This document shows positions 8,734-17,202 of a stretch of DNA of 64,000 bases, in pieces. Under the pieces are notes generated by a model, which saw nothing but the letters and a program-made list of their open reading frames with translations, was not told where the DNA came from and made no database searches. The position numbers and the translations under genes were made by a program. Origin of the DNA: Mucilaginibacter ginsenosidivorans (GTDB lineage: Bacteria; Bacteroidota; Bacteroidia; Sphingobacteriales; Sphingobacteriaceae); NCBI RefSeq assembly GCF_007971025.1, contig NZ_CP042436.1, forward strand, positions 4,650,001 to 4,714,000. Reading direction: 5' to 3'. Each line of letters opens with the position of its first letter. Position 1 is the first letter of the stretch.

Positions 8734-9780
8734 TCAAATATTATGGCTCATATCCGACTTCACATAGCGCCGCCATTTATCCAGCACCATCTCAAAGTCC
8801 TGCGGTAAAGGCGCTTCAAAGTTCATTGGTTTTTTGGTTGAAGGATGAACAAATCCCAAAGTCTGCGCATGTAAAGCCTGCCTCGGCATTATTTGAAAGC
8901 AATTGTCGACAAATTGTTTGTATTTATTAAAAACAGTCCCTTTCAAAACCTTGTCTCCACCATAAATGGCATCGCTAAACAAGGGATGACCGATGTGTTT
9001 CATGTGCGCTCTTATCTGATGTGTGCGGCCTGTTTCCAGCTGGCATTCGATCAGGGTAACATAATGCAATCGCTCTAAAACCTTATAATGCGTTACCGCC
9101 CATTTTCCTTTTTCCGGATCATCATAAATCGACATCACCCGCCTGTCGTTATGACTGCGACCAATATAACCTGTCACCGTTCCGTCCTGCTCTATATCCC
9201 CCCAAACCAGGGCAAGGTATTTACGTGTAATAGTATGATCAAAAAACTGGCGCGCCAGGTAGGTCATCGAGCGTTCATTCTTACTAATAAGTAGTAATCC
9301 AGAAGTATCCTTATCTATCCGGTGCACCAAACCGGGCCGACCGTCATTCCCGGGCAGAGTAGGTAATTGCTGAAAGTGGAAGACCAAAGCATTAACAAGT
9401 GTTCCTGTATAATTATTATACCCCGGATGCACTACCATCCCGGGTTCCTTATTCACTATCAGCACATCATCATCTTCATAAACAATGTTAATGGGGATAT
9501 TCTCCGGGTAAACTTCAGTGTCTCGTGGCGGATGGGGTAATACAACAGAGATAACATCCAGCGGCTTTACCTTATAGCTGGCTTTTATGCCTTTGTCATT
9601 TACCAGGACATTCCCCTGCTCAATAGCATTTTGAATGCGGTTGCGCGAAGCATTTTCGACGCGGTGCATCAAAAATTTATCGATGCGAAGCAGCGATTGG
9701 CCTTTATCAACGATCAACCGCAGATGTTCGTATAAATCCTGTTCTTCCTGTTCCGGTAATTCAATCTCGGTTGTTGTCAT
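8734..9780 (-). CDS. rluD: RluA/RluD-family 23S rRNA pseudouridine synthase
   Basis: A 348-residue pseudouridine synthase. Residues about 30-80 form an S4 RNA-binding domain (SLLRIDKFLMHRV, NRIQNAIEQGNVLVN). The catalytic domain follows with the signature HRIDKDTSGLLL, in which Asp156 is the catalytic aspartate. RTHQIRAHMKHIGHPL near the middle is also a family motif. RluD isomerises uridines in helix 69 of 23S rRNA; the S4 domain supports RluC/RluD rather than RluA, but the exact target is inferred. It diverges from the ACC deaminase-like gene across 66 nt, with -7 boxes for both. Confidence 0.92.
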   Translation of the reverse strand: MTTTEIELPEQEEQDLYEHLRLIVDKGQSLLRIDKFLMHRVENASRNRIQNAIEQGNVLVNDKGIKASYKVKPLDVISVVLPHPPRDTEVYPENIPINIVYEDDDVLIVNKEPGMVVHPGYNNYTGTLVNALVFHFQQLPTLPGNDGRPGLVHRIDKDTSGLLLISKNERSMTYLARQFFDHTITRKYLALVWGDIEQDGTVTGYIGRSHNDRRVMSIYDDPEKGKWAVTHYKVLERLHYVTLIECQLETGRTHQIRAHMKHIGHPLFSDAIYGGDKVLKGTVFNKYKQFVDNCFQIMPRQALHAQTLGFVHPSTKKPMNFEAPLPQDFEMVLDKWRRYVKSDMSHNI

Positions 9781-9785
9781 TATCG

Positions 9786-9793
9786 CAAAAGTA
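9786..9793 (-). promoter_or_regulatory. -7 box for the rluD-like gene
   Basis: On the minus strand the sequence is TACTTTTG, an exact TAnnTTTG match, ending 5 nt before the ATG at 9780. This spacing implies a very short or absent leader. Confidence 0.6.
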
Positions 9794-9809
9794 CTCGTTT
9801 TTTTACACT

Positions 9810-9842
9810 ATTGAATATTGACAGGCGGATGTTCTAACTTTA
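9810..9842 (+). promoter_or_regulatory. Promoter of the ACC deaminase-like gene
   Basis: ATTG at 9810-9813 (-33 element) and TAACTTTA at 9835-9842 (7 of the 8-base -7 pattern) are separated by 21 nt. The box ends 4 nt before the ATG at 9847. Confidence 0.5.
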
Positions 9843-9846
9843 CCCC

Positions 9847-10740
9847 ATGCAGATCGACTTTGAAATTTTCAGCCCCGTTCACCAAATACATGATAAGTTA
9901 TTTGATGAACAGGGCTTGAAAGTTTTTATCAAACGAGACGATATGATCCATCCTATCATCTCGGGCAATAAATGGCGCAAGCTGAAATATTTACTTGAAG
10001 ATGCACAGGCTGTCAGAAAAACTCACCTGGTCACATTTGGGGGGGCTTATTCTAATTACCTGCTAGCTACGGCTGCCGCTGCCGCAAAATTTGGTTTTAA
10101 GGCCACGGGAATCGTGCGTGGCGAGGAAGTTAATAACGATACGTTATTTCTTTGTCGCCTGCACGGAATGAATTTGATATTCGTCGACCGTGAAAGCTAT
10201 CGCGATAAGACTGCGTTATTCGACAAATACTTTGCTGACAATGCCTCTGCTTATTTCATTAACGAAGGCGGGGCATCGGAACTGGGTGCAAAAGGCTGTA
10301 GTGAGTTGGTAAGTGAATTGACCCAAAACTATGATCATGTCTTTTGCGCCTGCGGAACAGGGACAACTGCGGCAGGTATCATCAATGGGCTACAACTGCA
10401 TAACCTCCCAACCCGCTTCCATGGCGTACCTGTTTTGAAGAATGGGGAATTTCTGAGAACAGAAATAAGTAAATGCCTGGCTTCGGCAACTGACTATGAT
10501 CTGCATACAGAATATCATTTTGGCGGTTACGGAAAAGTGACCGATGAACTTATCCGTTTTATAAAAGACTTTACTTCCTCCACCGGTATATTGATAGAAC
10601 CTGTTTATACGGGTAAAATGCTGTTTGCTTTATACGACATGGCTGCTAAAAACCTGTTCGCCCCAGACAGCAAAATTTTAGTTATTCACACCGGCGGGTT
10701 GTGGGGATTGTTAGGTATGAAGGACAAGTTTCGATCATGA
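9847..10740 (+). CDS. 1-aminocyclopropane-1-carboxylate deaminase / D-cysteine desulfhydrase family
   Basis: A 297-residue fold-type II PLP enzyme of the ACC deaminase/DcyD family. GNKWRKLKY carries the Schiff-base lysine (Lys42). TFGGAYSNYLLATA matches the substrate-loop pattern, and CGTGTTAAGI is the phosphate-binding glycine-rich turn. HTGGLWGLLG lies at the C-terminus. Members either open the cyclopropane ring of ACC or desulfhydrate D-cysteine; the sequence does not settle which, and in non-plant-associated bacteria the D-cysteine role is common. It diverges from the rluD-like gene. Confidence 0.88.
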   Translation: MQIDFEIFSPVHQIHDKLFDEQGLKVFIKRDDMIHPIISGNKWRKLKYLLEDAQAVRKTHLVTFGGAYSNYLLATAAAAAKFGFKATGIVRGEEVNNDTLFLCRLHGMNLIFVDRESYRDKTALFDKYFADNASAYFINEGGASELGAKGCSELVSELTQNYDHVFCACGTGTTAAGIINGLQLHNLPTRFHGVPVLKNGEFLRTEISKCLASATDYDLHTEYHFGGYGKVTDELIRFIKDFTSSTGILIEPVYTGKMLFALYDMAAKNLFAPDSKILVIHTGGLWGLLGMKDKFRS

Positions 10741-10885
10741 TCTGCGCAGAAATTCTTGGTTTGGGCAACTCAAATCTTCTAACCTGCCTATCGAAATCAG
10801 GTTGACCAAAATTAAGTTCAGTTCAAAATATAGGTTTAAACAATTTAAAGTTACTTTTTTGTCAATCGGTTCAAAAATGGCCTAA

Positions 10886-10918
10886 ATTGTTGTTTTTGAG
10901 GGTTTTTTCGTAAATTTG
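10886..10918 (+). promoter_or_regulatory. Promoter of the lysine 6-aminotransferase gene
   Basis: ATTG at 10886-10889 and TAAATTTG at 10911-10918 (exact TAnnTTTG) are separated by 21 nt. The ATG at 10936 lies 17 nt beyond the -7 box. Confidence 0.65.
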
Positions 10919-10935
10919 CGACAAACCAATTGCTT

Positions 10936-12267
10936 ATGTATAACCTTCAGATCGCACCCGAGAACGTACAGGACACTTTAAAAAAGCACATCCTTGCCGA
11001 TGGCTTTGACTTAACTTTTGACATGGGAAAAAGTAAGGGCGTTTATATGTATGATGCCAAGCATAAACGCACCTATCTCGACTTTTTTACCTGCTTCGCT
11101 TCGGTGCCTTTAGGTTACAATCACCCCAAGATGGTTGACGATGAAGCATTCAAAAAGAACCTGTTGCTTGCAGCCCTTACGAATCCTTCAAACTCCGACA
11201 TATACACCGAACAATATGCCCAATTCGTTGAAACATTCGACCGCGTCGGCATTCCCGATTACCTGCCGCATGCCTTCTTTATTGCGGGCGGCTCATTGGC
11301 AATTGAGAACGCGCTGAAAGTTGCCATGGACTGGAAGGTTCAAAAGAATTTTGCAAAGGGCTATACCAAAGAAAAAGGCTTTAAAGTGCTCCATTTTGAA
11401 CAGGCGTTTCACGGCCGCAGCGGCTATACGTTAAGCCTGACCAATACCCTGCCGGTTAAAACCAAATGGTTTGCCAAGTTCGACTGGCCCAGGGTATCCA
11501 TCCCCAAAATGGTTTTCCCCTATTCTGACGCAAATCACGAAGACTTACTGCTAAGGGAAGAACTTTCCATCAGCCAGATCAAAAAAGCCTTCGAAGTAAA
11601 TAAGGATGATATTTGCGCCATCATTATAGAGCCGATACAATCCGAAGGCGGCGACAACCATGTTCGCCAGGAGTTTTTGGAACAGTTGCGCATATTGGCT
11701 GATGAGAATGAAGCAATGCTGATCTACGACGAGGTGCAAAGCGGCGTTGGCCTTACGGGTAAATTCTGGTGCCACCAGCATTTTGGTGAAAAAGCACGCC
11801 CGGATATTATTGCCTTTGGTAAAAAAATGCAGGTATGTGGCATACTGGCAAGTAACAGAGTTGATGAGGTTGAAAATAATGTTTTCAAGGTGTCATCGCG
11901 CATCAACTCAACCTGGGGCGGTAGTTTGGTAGACATGGTACGTTCGTCTAAGATCATGGAGATAATTGAAGAGGATCAGTTATGCGACAATGCCGCAGAA
12001 GTTGGCGACTATCTTCAAAGCGGGTTGTTAAGGATATCTCAAAAAAATGCAGTCATAGGAAATGTACGCGGTAAGGGTTTAATGACCGCCTTTGATTTCC
12101 CGGATAAGAACAGGCGGGATAAGTTTATACAGGAGGGAATGAAACGGGATGTGATGTTCCTGGGATGTGGTAATCAGACCATTCGCTTCAGGCCGGCACT
12201 TATTATGGATAAGCAACATATTGATGAAGGACTATCTGTACTTGAAAAAATATTGACCATATTATAA
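10936..12267 (+). CDS. lat: L-lysine 6-aminotransferase
   Basis: A 443-residue class III PLP aminotransferase. Lysine 6-aminotransferase moves the epsilon amino group of lysine to 2-oxoglutarate, giving 2-aminoadipate semialdehyde. The sequence matches the Lat type: YLDFFTCFASVPLGYNHP at the N-terminus, FIAGGSLAIENALK as the cofactor loop, IEPIQSEGGDNH before the cofactor aspartate in YDEVQSGVGLTGKFW, and the Schiff-base lysine in AFGKKMQ (Lys296 or Lys297). The ATG at 10936 is preferred over a TTG two codons upstream. It stands alone between its own promoter and terminator, so a single-gene unit for lysine catabolism is likely. Confidence 0.93.
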   Translation: MYNLQIAPENVQDTLKKHILADGFDLTFDMGKSKGVYMYDAKHKRTYLDFFTCFASVPLGYNHPKMVDDEAFKKNLLLAALTNPSNSDIYTEQYAQFVETFDRVGIPDYLPHAFFIAGGSLAIENALKVAMDWKVQKNFAKGYTKEKGFKVLHFEQAFHGRSGYTLSLTNTLPVKTKWFAKFDWPRVSIPKMVFPYSDANHEDLLLREELSISQIKKAFEVNKDDICAIIIEPIQSEGGDNHVRQEFLEQLRILADENEAMLIYDEVQSGVGLTGKFWCHQHFGEKARPDIIAFGKKMQVCGILASNRVDEVENNVFKVSSRINSTWGGSLVDMVRSSKIMEIIEEDQLCDNAAEVGDYLQSGLLRISQKNAVIGNVRGKGLMTAFDFPDKNRRDKFIQEGMKRDVMFLGCGNQTIRFRPALIMDKQHIDEGLSVLEKILTIL

Positions 12268-12295
12268 TACCGGTCGGTAATATTTTTGCGACAAG

Positions 12296-12327
12296 GCGCC
12301 TGTTTTTAAAACAATAGGCGCTTTTTT
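12296..12327 (+). terminator. Rho-independent terminator after lat
   Basis: GCGCCT and AGGCGC pair, with GTTTT/AAAAC extending the stem, followed by TTTTTT. It lies 29 nt after the lat stop codon. Confidence 0.85.
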
Positions 12328-12434
12328 CATATTATGAATACTATAACGGCCCGTTTAAACGTATTAAACAAGTAGATATTAATATATACTATTTTTTAAC
12401 CACAATAGGCAATATTCGCGATTATTATGTGGGT

Positions 12435-12442
12435 TAACTTTG
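12435..12442 (+). promoter_or_regulatory. -7 box upstream of a small unrecognised gene
   Basis: TAACTTTG is an exact TAnnTTTG match, 39 nt before the ATG at 12482. No convincing -33 element is seen at the right spacing. Confidence 0.5.
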
Positions 12443-12481
12443 TATTTTTTGTTACCCCTAATTAGCTACAATCTATCTATC

Positions 12482-12922
12482 ATGAGCAAGCACATCGAAA
12501 AACTAAAAAAACAACTGATGGAGATATCCGAAGTTGTCAATTCCTTTAAATCGGAAGCTGTACAGGTGAAAGTTATCGACCGTCTCCTGGATGCAATGGC
12601 AGAGTCAGAGAAACATGACCTGGAAGGTTCTGAAATCTATTTGAAAAGGGGGCGGAAACTAAGGACCGGTATCGACGACGAAAACTCATCTTTCGGGCGA
12701 AAGAAACCCGGAGCTACCAAGATCCTGAACCAGTTATTGGCCACCGATTATTTTGATTCAAGACATTCCATATCTGCTATAGCCGATTATTGTAAGGATC
12801 ATTATGATTCCGATTTTAAAACCTCAGAATTGTCCGGCATACTGCTGAAACTTGCTAAAGAAAACAAGTTAAAACGGGAAAGAAGCCACGATAATAACCG
12901 GTTTGAATACGTAAAAGTATAA
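12482..12922 (+). CDS. Unrecognised small protein with possible winged-helix C-terminus
   Basis: A 146-residue charged cytoplasmic protein that I cannot assign. The N-terminal 50 residues (HIEKLKKQLMEISEVVNSF) are predicted helical and may form a coiled coil. A basic linker with YLKRGRKLR follows. The last 70 residues have short helices (ILNQLLATDYF, SISAIADYCKDHY, ELSGILLKLAKENKLKRE) and then FEYVKV, an order that fits a winged helix-turn-helix. DNA binding is a guess from this order and the basic charge. The ATG at 12482 is chosen because the 14 codons upstream are not protein-like. It has its own -7 box and converges with bshB1. Confidence 0.75.
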   Translation: MSKHIEKLKKQLMEISEVVNSFKSEAVQVKVIDRLLDAMAESEKHDLEGSEIYLKRGRKLRTGIDDENSSFGRKKPGATKILNQLLATDYFDSRHSISAIADYCKDHYDSDFKTSELSGILLKLAKENKLKRERSHDNNRFEYVKV

Positions 12923-12950
12923 TACTGCAGGATGGCCAAATTACTAAACT

Positions 12951-13673
12951 TTAGCGAAGATCGAATAAGCTATCTACGCCCAGTACTTTTCTTGAAGTAA
13001 ACCCCTCGGCATATTTCACGCCTATGCTTTTACCATATTCCCGTGCCCGCGCCTCTATTACAGCTATAAATTCTGGAGATGAAATATAGGTTTGCGGTTC
13101 GCTTTGCCATTCGGGGTTGTAAAACTGCGACGCGAACGCGTTGATACTTTCTACTTTCTTGTCCCAATGATCGGTAACATCAACCAGGACATCAGGCTGT
13201 ATGTAATTATCCTGTATAAAATGCAATACTTGTTTAGGGCGCCACGCTTCCTGAGCCTCGTTACCATCCAAAGTTTCGATCTTGCGGAGTCCGGATAAAA
13301 ACGCAGATGCCTCCACCAATTCGCTTGCCCGCCCGTGATCAGGATGACGGTCGTGATATGCATTAGTTATGATAATCTCCGGCCGGTACTTCCTGATAGC
13401 CGCAATTACTTTTAATTGATACTGCCTGGTATTCTCAAAAAAACCATCGGGAATACCGAGGTTCTCCCTAATGGCGAGGCCTAATATCTTACCGGCCGCT
13501 AAGGCCTCCTGCTCTCTTATTTCGGGAGTACCCCGCGTGCCAAGCTCACCTCGGGTAAGGTCGACGATCCCGACACTTTTTCCGTTGGCAATCTCTTTTA
13601 AAATAGTCCCGGCGCAGCCTAATTCAGCATCGTCAGGATGAACGGATAACACTAATATATCTAATTTGGGCAT
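12951..13673 (-). CDS. bshB1: Bacillithiol biosynthesis deacetylase BshB1
   Basis: A 240-residue zinc deacetylase of the PIG-L/LmbE family. BshB1 removes the acetyl group from GlcNAc-malate, the second step of bacillithiol synthesis. The zinc motif AHPDD appears as SVHPDDAELG near residues 10-19, and YHDRHPDHGRASELV carries the second family motif with the third zinc histidine. Length and the start MPKLDILVLSVHPDD match the BshB1 subgroup. It is followed upstream by a glutathione peroxidase-like gene only 12 nt away, so both thiol-related genes are probably on one transcript with the DUF4294 gene. Confidence 0.93.
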   Translation of the reverse strand: MPKLDILVLSVHPDDAELGCAGTILKEIANGKSVGIVDLTRGELGTRGTPEIREQEALAAGKILGLAIRENLGIPDGFFENTRQYQLKVIAAIRKYRPEIIITNAYHDRHPDHGRASELVEASAFLSGLRKIETLDGNEAQEAWRPKQVLHFIQDNYIQPDVLVDVTDHWDKKVESINAFASQFYNPEWQSEPQTYISSPEFIAVIEARAREYGKSIGVKYAEGFTSRKVLGVDSLFDLR

Positions 13674-13685
13674 AATAACAGATGA

Positions 13686-14183
13686 CTATTTGCGGGAAAG
13701 CAGGCGCGATATTTTCTTTCTTATCTTGCCTGATGTCGGCTTGGTAAACGGGTAAAAAAAGTCAGTAACAACGCCTGCCTTATCCACCAGGAACTTGTGG
13801 AAATTCCAGCGTGGTACCGATTTTACATTGCCATTCTTTTTGCGGTCGGCAAAAAACTGGTAAAGCGGGTGAGCATATGGCCCCCGCACCCTTATCTTTT
13901 CAAAAACAGGGTAATTGGCGCCTTCTCTTTTACAAAAAGCTATCAGTTCCTCGCCTTCAAGGGGCTCCTGTCCGCCAAAATCATTTGAAGGGAAGGCTAA
14001 TATCTCGAAGTCCTGGCCGTTAAATTCATCTTTCAGAGCCGCCAGGTCGTGCAACTGGGGCGTAAAACCACACTGGGATGCGGTATTGACGATCAGTAGT
14101 ACCTTATCCTTATATTCGGAAAGGCTGATCTCTTCTCCTTCTAATGTTTCGACATTAAACTGGTGAATGCTGGTATCGTTCAT
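13686..14183 (-). CDS. Glutathione peroxidase family thiol peroxidase
   Basis: A 165-residue peroxidase of the GPx fold. The catalytic tetrad is visible: Cys in NTASQCGFTP, Gln in FGGQEP, and Trp and Asn in PRWNFHKFLVD. The peroxidatic residue is Cys, not selenocysteine. As the organism appears to use bacillithiol, the physiological reductant is probably thioredoxin, as for most bacterial GPx proteins; this is inference. I prefer the ATG at 14183; a TTG two codons upstream would create an overlap with the DUF4294 stop. No signal peptide, so cytoplasmic. It lies between the DUF4294 gene and bshB1. Confidence 0.93.
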   Translation of the reverse strand: MNDTSIHQFNVETLEGEEISLSEYKDKVLLIVNTASQCGFTPQLHDLAALKDEFNGQDFEILAFPSNDFGGQEPLEGEELIAFCKREGANYPVFEKIRVRGPYAHPLYQFFADRKKNGNVKSVPRWNFHKFLVDKAGVVTDFFYPFTKPTSGKIRKKISRLLSRK

Positions 14184-14185
14184 TA

Positions 14186-14800
14186 TCAATTCTGATAGGA
14201 ATAGTAACCCGCCTCGCGCAAAATGGCCTCCATGTCTCGTTCTTCGTTGGGGTCGTATTCCTCCTTTAAGTTATGCCCGAATATCCGGGCCACCGATTGG
14301 AGCATAAAGGCTTTCAAACCGCCTTTCAATTCTTTTACCATTTGGTAACTGGTATTGCCGGTTTGCCTGTCAATCAACTTTATAAGTATCTCGCCCTGAC
14401 TAATTGTCAGGTTCTCAACTTCTTTTTTAAAAAGATCCTTTATCTGCGTTTCGCAGGTATCCACCATTCGTTTCTGCCGCTTTTTATCAGCGGTTGTTGC
14501 CATGTCGCGCTGCAATTTCTGGTACCGTTCGGCAGCATACTTTGCATAGGGCAATACTTTGTAAATATTGTATCTCAACCGGCGGTAAGCGTCTCGTTCG
14601 GCCTGGGTTTTGAATATACGTACATCAACGATCTTTACTTCGTCGGTAACTATCATAGGCATTAATTCGCCATCCACCATTACTAAATAAGTGCGAATGG
14701 TATCATTTTTGCCCATCTCCAATGGGGTAGCTTTTTTATCCTGGGCATTCGCCAGAACCGTCAAACAACAGCACAGTAAAAGAAACCCAATAAATTTCAT
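14186..14800 (-). CDS. DUF4294 domain protein, exported
   Basis: A 204-residue protein matching DUF4294, a family restricted to Bacteroidota and of unknown function. A signal peptide ends near ANAQ at residue 19. The core contains the family-like segments EVKIVDVRIF and YRRLRYNIYKVLPYAKYA, followed by a long helical stretch with many Lys and Arg, and the C-terminal NEERDMEAILREAGY. It would act in the periplasm. It heads a minus-strand set with the GPx gene (3 nt gap or less) and bshB1. Confidence 0.85.
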   Translation of the reverse strand: MKFIGFLLLCCCLTVLANAQDKKATPLEMGKNDTIRTYLVMVDGELMPMIVTDEVKIVDVRIFKTQAERDAYRRLRYNIYKVLPYAKYAAERYQKLQRDMATTADKKRQKRMVDTCETQIKDLFKKEVENLTISQGEILIKLIDRQTGNTSYQMVKELKGGLKAFMLQSVARIFGHNLKEEYDPNEERDMEAILREAGYYSYQN

Positions 14801-14814
14801 AATTTTACGTATTA

Positions 14815-14822
14815 CAAAAATA
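14815..14822 (-). promoter_or_regulatory. -7 box for the DUF4294-GPx-bshB1 unit
   Basis: On the minus strand TATTTTTG matches TAnnTTTG exactly, 14 nt before the ATG at 14800. Confidence 0.5.
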
Positions 14823-14905
14823 ATGCAAATTTCTTTGGTATTTCATAAATAACTGGCAATTTGATTTTTTGTTGCCCCCAGATGATATTATACGGAAGTG
14901 TGAAC

Positions 14906-17128
14906 ATGAAAGATATAGTGATAGATATTGAAGCCGAAAAGAACGAGATACTGAAAAGATACCGCGCCTTGCTGCGCGCCTGCAAATCGACCCTTCAAAA
15001 AGGCGACAAGCGCATGATACGCAAGGCATTCGACATGGCTTTGGAAAGCCATAAAGATATGCGCCGCAAATCGGGCGAGCCTTACATATACCACCCTATT
15101 GCTGTGGCCCAGATAGCTGCCGAAGAAATTGGACTGGGAACCACTTCGATAGTTTGCGCCCTTTTGCACGACGTAGTGGAAGATACCGATATGACCCTTG
15201 ACGATATTGAAAGGGAATTTGGCAAAAAGGTAGCCAAGATCATTGACGGGCTGACCAAAATATCCGGTGTATTTGATACCAACAGCTCGCTACAGGCGGA
15301 GAACTTCCGCAAGATGCTGCTTACCCTCGCCGACGATGTTAGGGTAATTTTGATAAAGCTTGCCGACCGGCTGCATAATATGCGGACGATGGAATTTATG
15401 CCGCGCGACAAGCAATTAAAACTTTCGTCCGAAACAGTTTACTTGTATGCCCCTCTTGCACACCGGCTGGGTTTATATGCTATAAAATCGGAGCTGGAAG
15501 ATCTTTCCATGAAATACATGGAGCGCGAAACATACCAGTTCATTAAAAATAAACTTAACGAGAAAAAGGCAGAGCGTGAAAAATTCATCCGCGACTTTAT
15601 TGAACCGTTAAAAAAAGTACTGGAAGGCCAGGGGCTTCATGCTGACGTTTTTGGCCGTCCGAAGTCGATTCATTCCATCTGGAACAAGATGAAGAAAAAG
15701 GCGATACCTTTCGAGGAAGTGTATGACCTTTTTGCCATCAGGATAATCCTGGATAGTACACCCGAGAATGAAAAATCGGAATGCTGGAAAGCCTATTCCA
15801 TCGTTACCGATCTTTACCGGCCAAACCCCGATCGCCTGCGTGACTGGATATCGTCGCCTAAAGCAAACGGATATGAATCGCTGCATACTACCGTGATGGG
15901 ACCAAAGGGGCAATGGGTTGAGGTGCAGATACGGACCAAGCGCATGAACGAGATTGCCGAAAAGGGATTTGCCGCACACTGGAAATATAAGGAATCGTCG
16001 ACTGACAGCGGGCTGGACCTTTGGGTGCAAAAAGTACGCGATATGCTGAAAAATCCGGAACTAAACGCGCTGGACTTTTTGGATGATTTCAAGATGAACC
16101 TCTTTTCGGATGAGATATTCATTTTTACACCTAAAGGTGCACTCATTCAACTACCACTGAATGCTACCGCTCTCGATTTTGCCTTCGAGATACATACTGA
16201 TGTCGGGGCAACGTGCATTGGCGCCAAAGTAAATCACAAATTGGTGCCACTGGGTTACAAACTTCAAAATGGCGACCAGGTGGAGATCATAACTTCGAAC
16301 AAGCAGACGCCCAAAGAGGATTGGCTAAATATTGTTGTTACGGCAAAGGCCAAAGCCAAAATAAAATCAGCGTTAAAAGAAGAGAAACGTAAGGTGGCCG
16401 ATGAGGGCAAGGAGATTTTGGAGCGCAAGATGAAATCGCTTAAGATCACCTACAATTCAGATAATATCCACAAGCTGAGCTATTATTTTAAACTGCCTTC
16501 AACCCAGGACCTGTTTTTCAACGTAGCGAAGGGTTTGATCGACATGAAGGACCTGAAGGAATACCAGGCATCGGAAAAAGTTGTTGAGAATAAACCGCAG
16601 GATAAGATCGAGAACGACCAGGTTCAAAGCCTGCTTCGGAATATCAAAACCAAGGATAGCGATATATTGCTTATAGGCGAGGATATGCAGAAGATAGACT
16701 ACAAACTGGCCAATTGCTGTAACCCAATTCCCGGTGATGATGTGTTTGGCTTTATTACCGTAAGCGACGGCATAAAGATACATCGTACCAACTGCCCTAA
16801 TGCTGCCAAGCTGATGGCAAATTACGGTTACCGTATTGTAAAAGCCCGGTGGACCAACCAGCAGGAGCTGGCTTTCCTTACCGGCCTGCGCATTACAGGT
16901 ATCGACGACGTTGGTTTGATCAATAAACTAACCACCGTTATTTCGAATGACTTTAAGGTCAACATCCGTTCGATAACCGTCGACAGTGACAATGGTATTT
17001 TTGAGGGTTCTATCATGGTTTATGTTAACGACACCGAGCACCTTGAAAACCTGATCAAAAGGCTTAAAACAGTTAAGGGAATTACCTCGGTGACACGTTT
17101 TGACTCGGCCGTTGAGATAGCATCCTGA
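14906..17128 (+). CDS. spoT: Bifunctional (p)ppGpp synthetase/hydrolase (RelA/SpoT)
   Basis: A 740-residue long RSH protein controlling the stringent-response alarmone. The HD hydrolase domain near residues 35-190 has the intact pattern ALLHDVVEDTD. The synthetase domain near 220-370 has GRPKSIHSIWNKM and the motif EEVYDLFAIRI. The TGS domain follows (FIFTPKGALIQLP), then a zinc-finger/helical part with NCCNPIPGDD and a C-terminal ACT domain. Intact HD residues mean hydrolase activity is expected; the synthetase also looks intact, so the protein is probably bifunctional. I chose the ATG at 14906; upstream ATG at 14882 and TTG/ATG at 14861 add non-family residues. Confidence 0.96.
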   Translation: MKDIVIDIEAEKNEILKRYRALLRACKSTLQKGDKRMIRKAFDMALESHKDMRRKSGEPYIYHPIAVAQIAAEEIGLGTTSIVCALLHDVVEDTDMTLDDIEREFGKKVAKIIDGLTKISGVFDTNSSLQAENFRKMLLTLADDVRVILIKLADRLHNMRTMEFMPRDKQLKLSSETVYLYAPLAHRLGLYAIKSELEDLSMKYMERETYQFIKNKLNEKKAEREKFIRDFIEPLKKVLEGQGLHADVFGRPKSIHSIWNKMKKKAIPFEEVYDLFAIRIILDSTPENEKSECWKAYSIVTDLYRPNPDRLRDWISSPKANGYESLHTTVMGPKGQWVEVQIRTKRMNEIAEKGFAAHWKYKESSTDSGLDLWVQKVRDMLKNPELNALDFLDDFKMNLFSDEIFIFTPKGALIQLPLNATALDFAFEIHTDVGATCIGAKVNHKLVPLGYKLQNGDQVEIITSNKQTPKEDWLNIVVTAKAKAKIKSALKEEKRKVADEGKEILERKMKSLKITYNSDNIHKLSYYFKLPSTQDLFFNVAKGLIDMKDLKEYQASEKVVENKPQDKIENDQVQSLLRNIKTKDSDILLIGEDMQKIDYKLANCCNPIPGDDVFGFITVSDGIKIHRTNCPNAAKLMANYGYRIVKARWTNQQELAFLTGLRITGIDDVGLINKLTTVISNDFKVNIRSITVDSDNGIFEGSIMVYVNDTEHLENLIKRLKTVKGITSVTRFDSAVEIAS

Positions 17129-17177
17129 ACAGGCTAACTCATTAGATTCATTCGACACTTAACTTAAATATTATTAA

Positions 17178-17185
17178 TAACTTTG
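17178..17185 (+). promoter_or_regulatory. -7 box before fur
   Basis: TAACTTTG matches TAnnTTTG exactly and ends 17 nt before the ATG at 17203. Confidence 0.55.
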
Positions 17186-17202
17186 GGCCTTAATAATCCA
17201 CT

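Noticed and set aside
10781..10803. AACCTG...CAGGTT hairpin after the ACC deaminase-like gene
   Set aside because: Six-bp stem with an 11-nt loop and no T tract; too weak to call a terminator.
12281..12290. A -7-like TATTTTTG before the lat terminator
   Set aside because: It leads directly into the terminator and no gene follows at a suitable distance.
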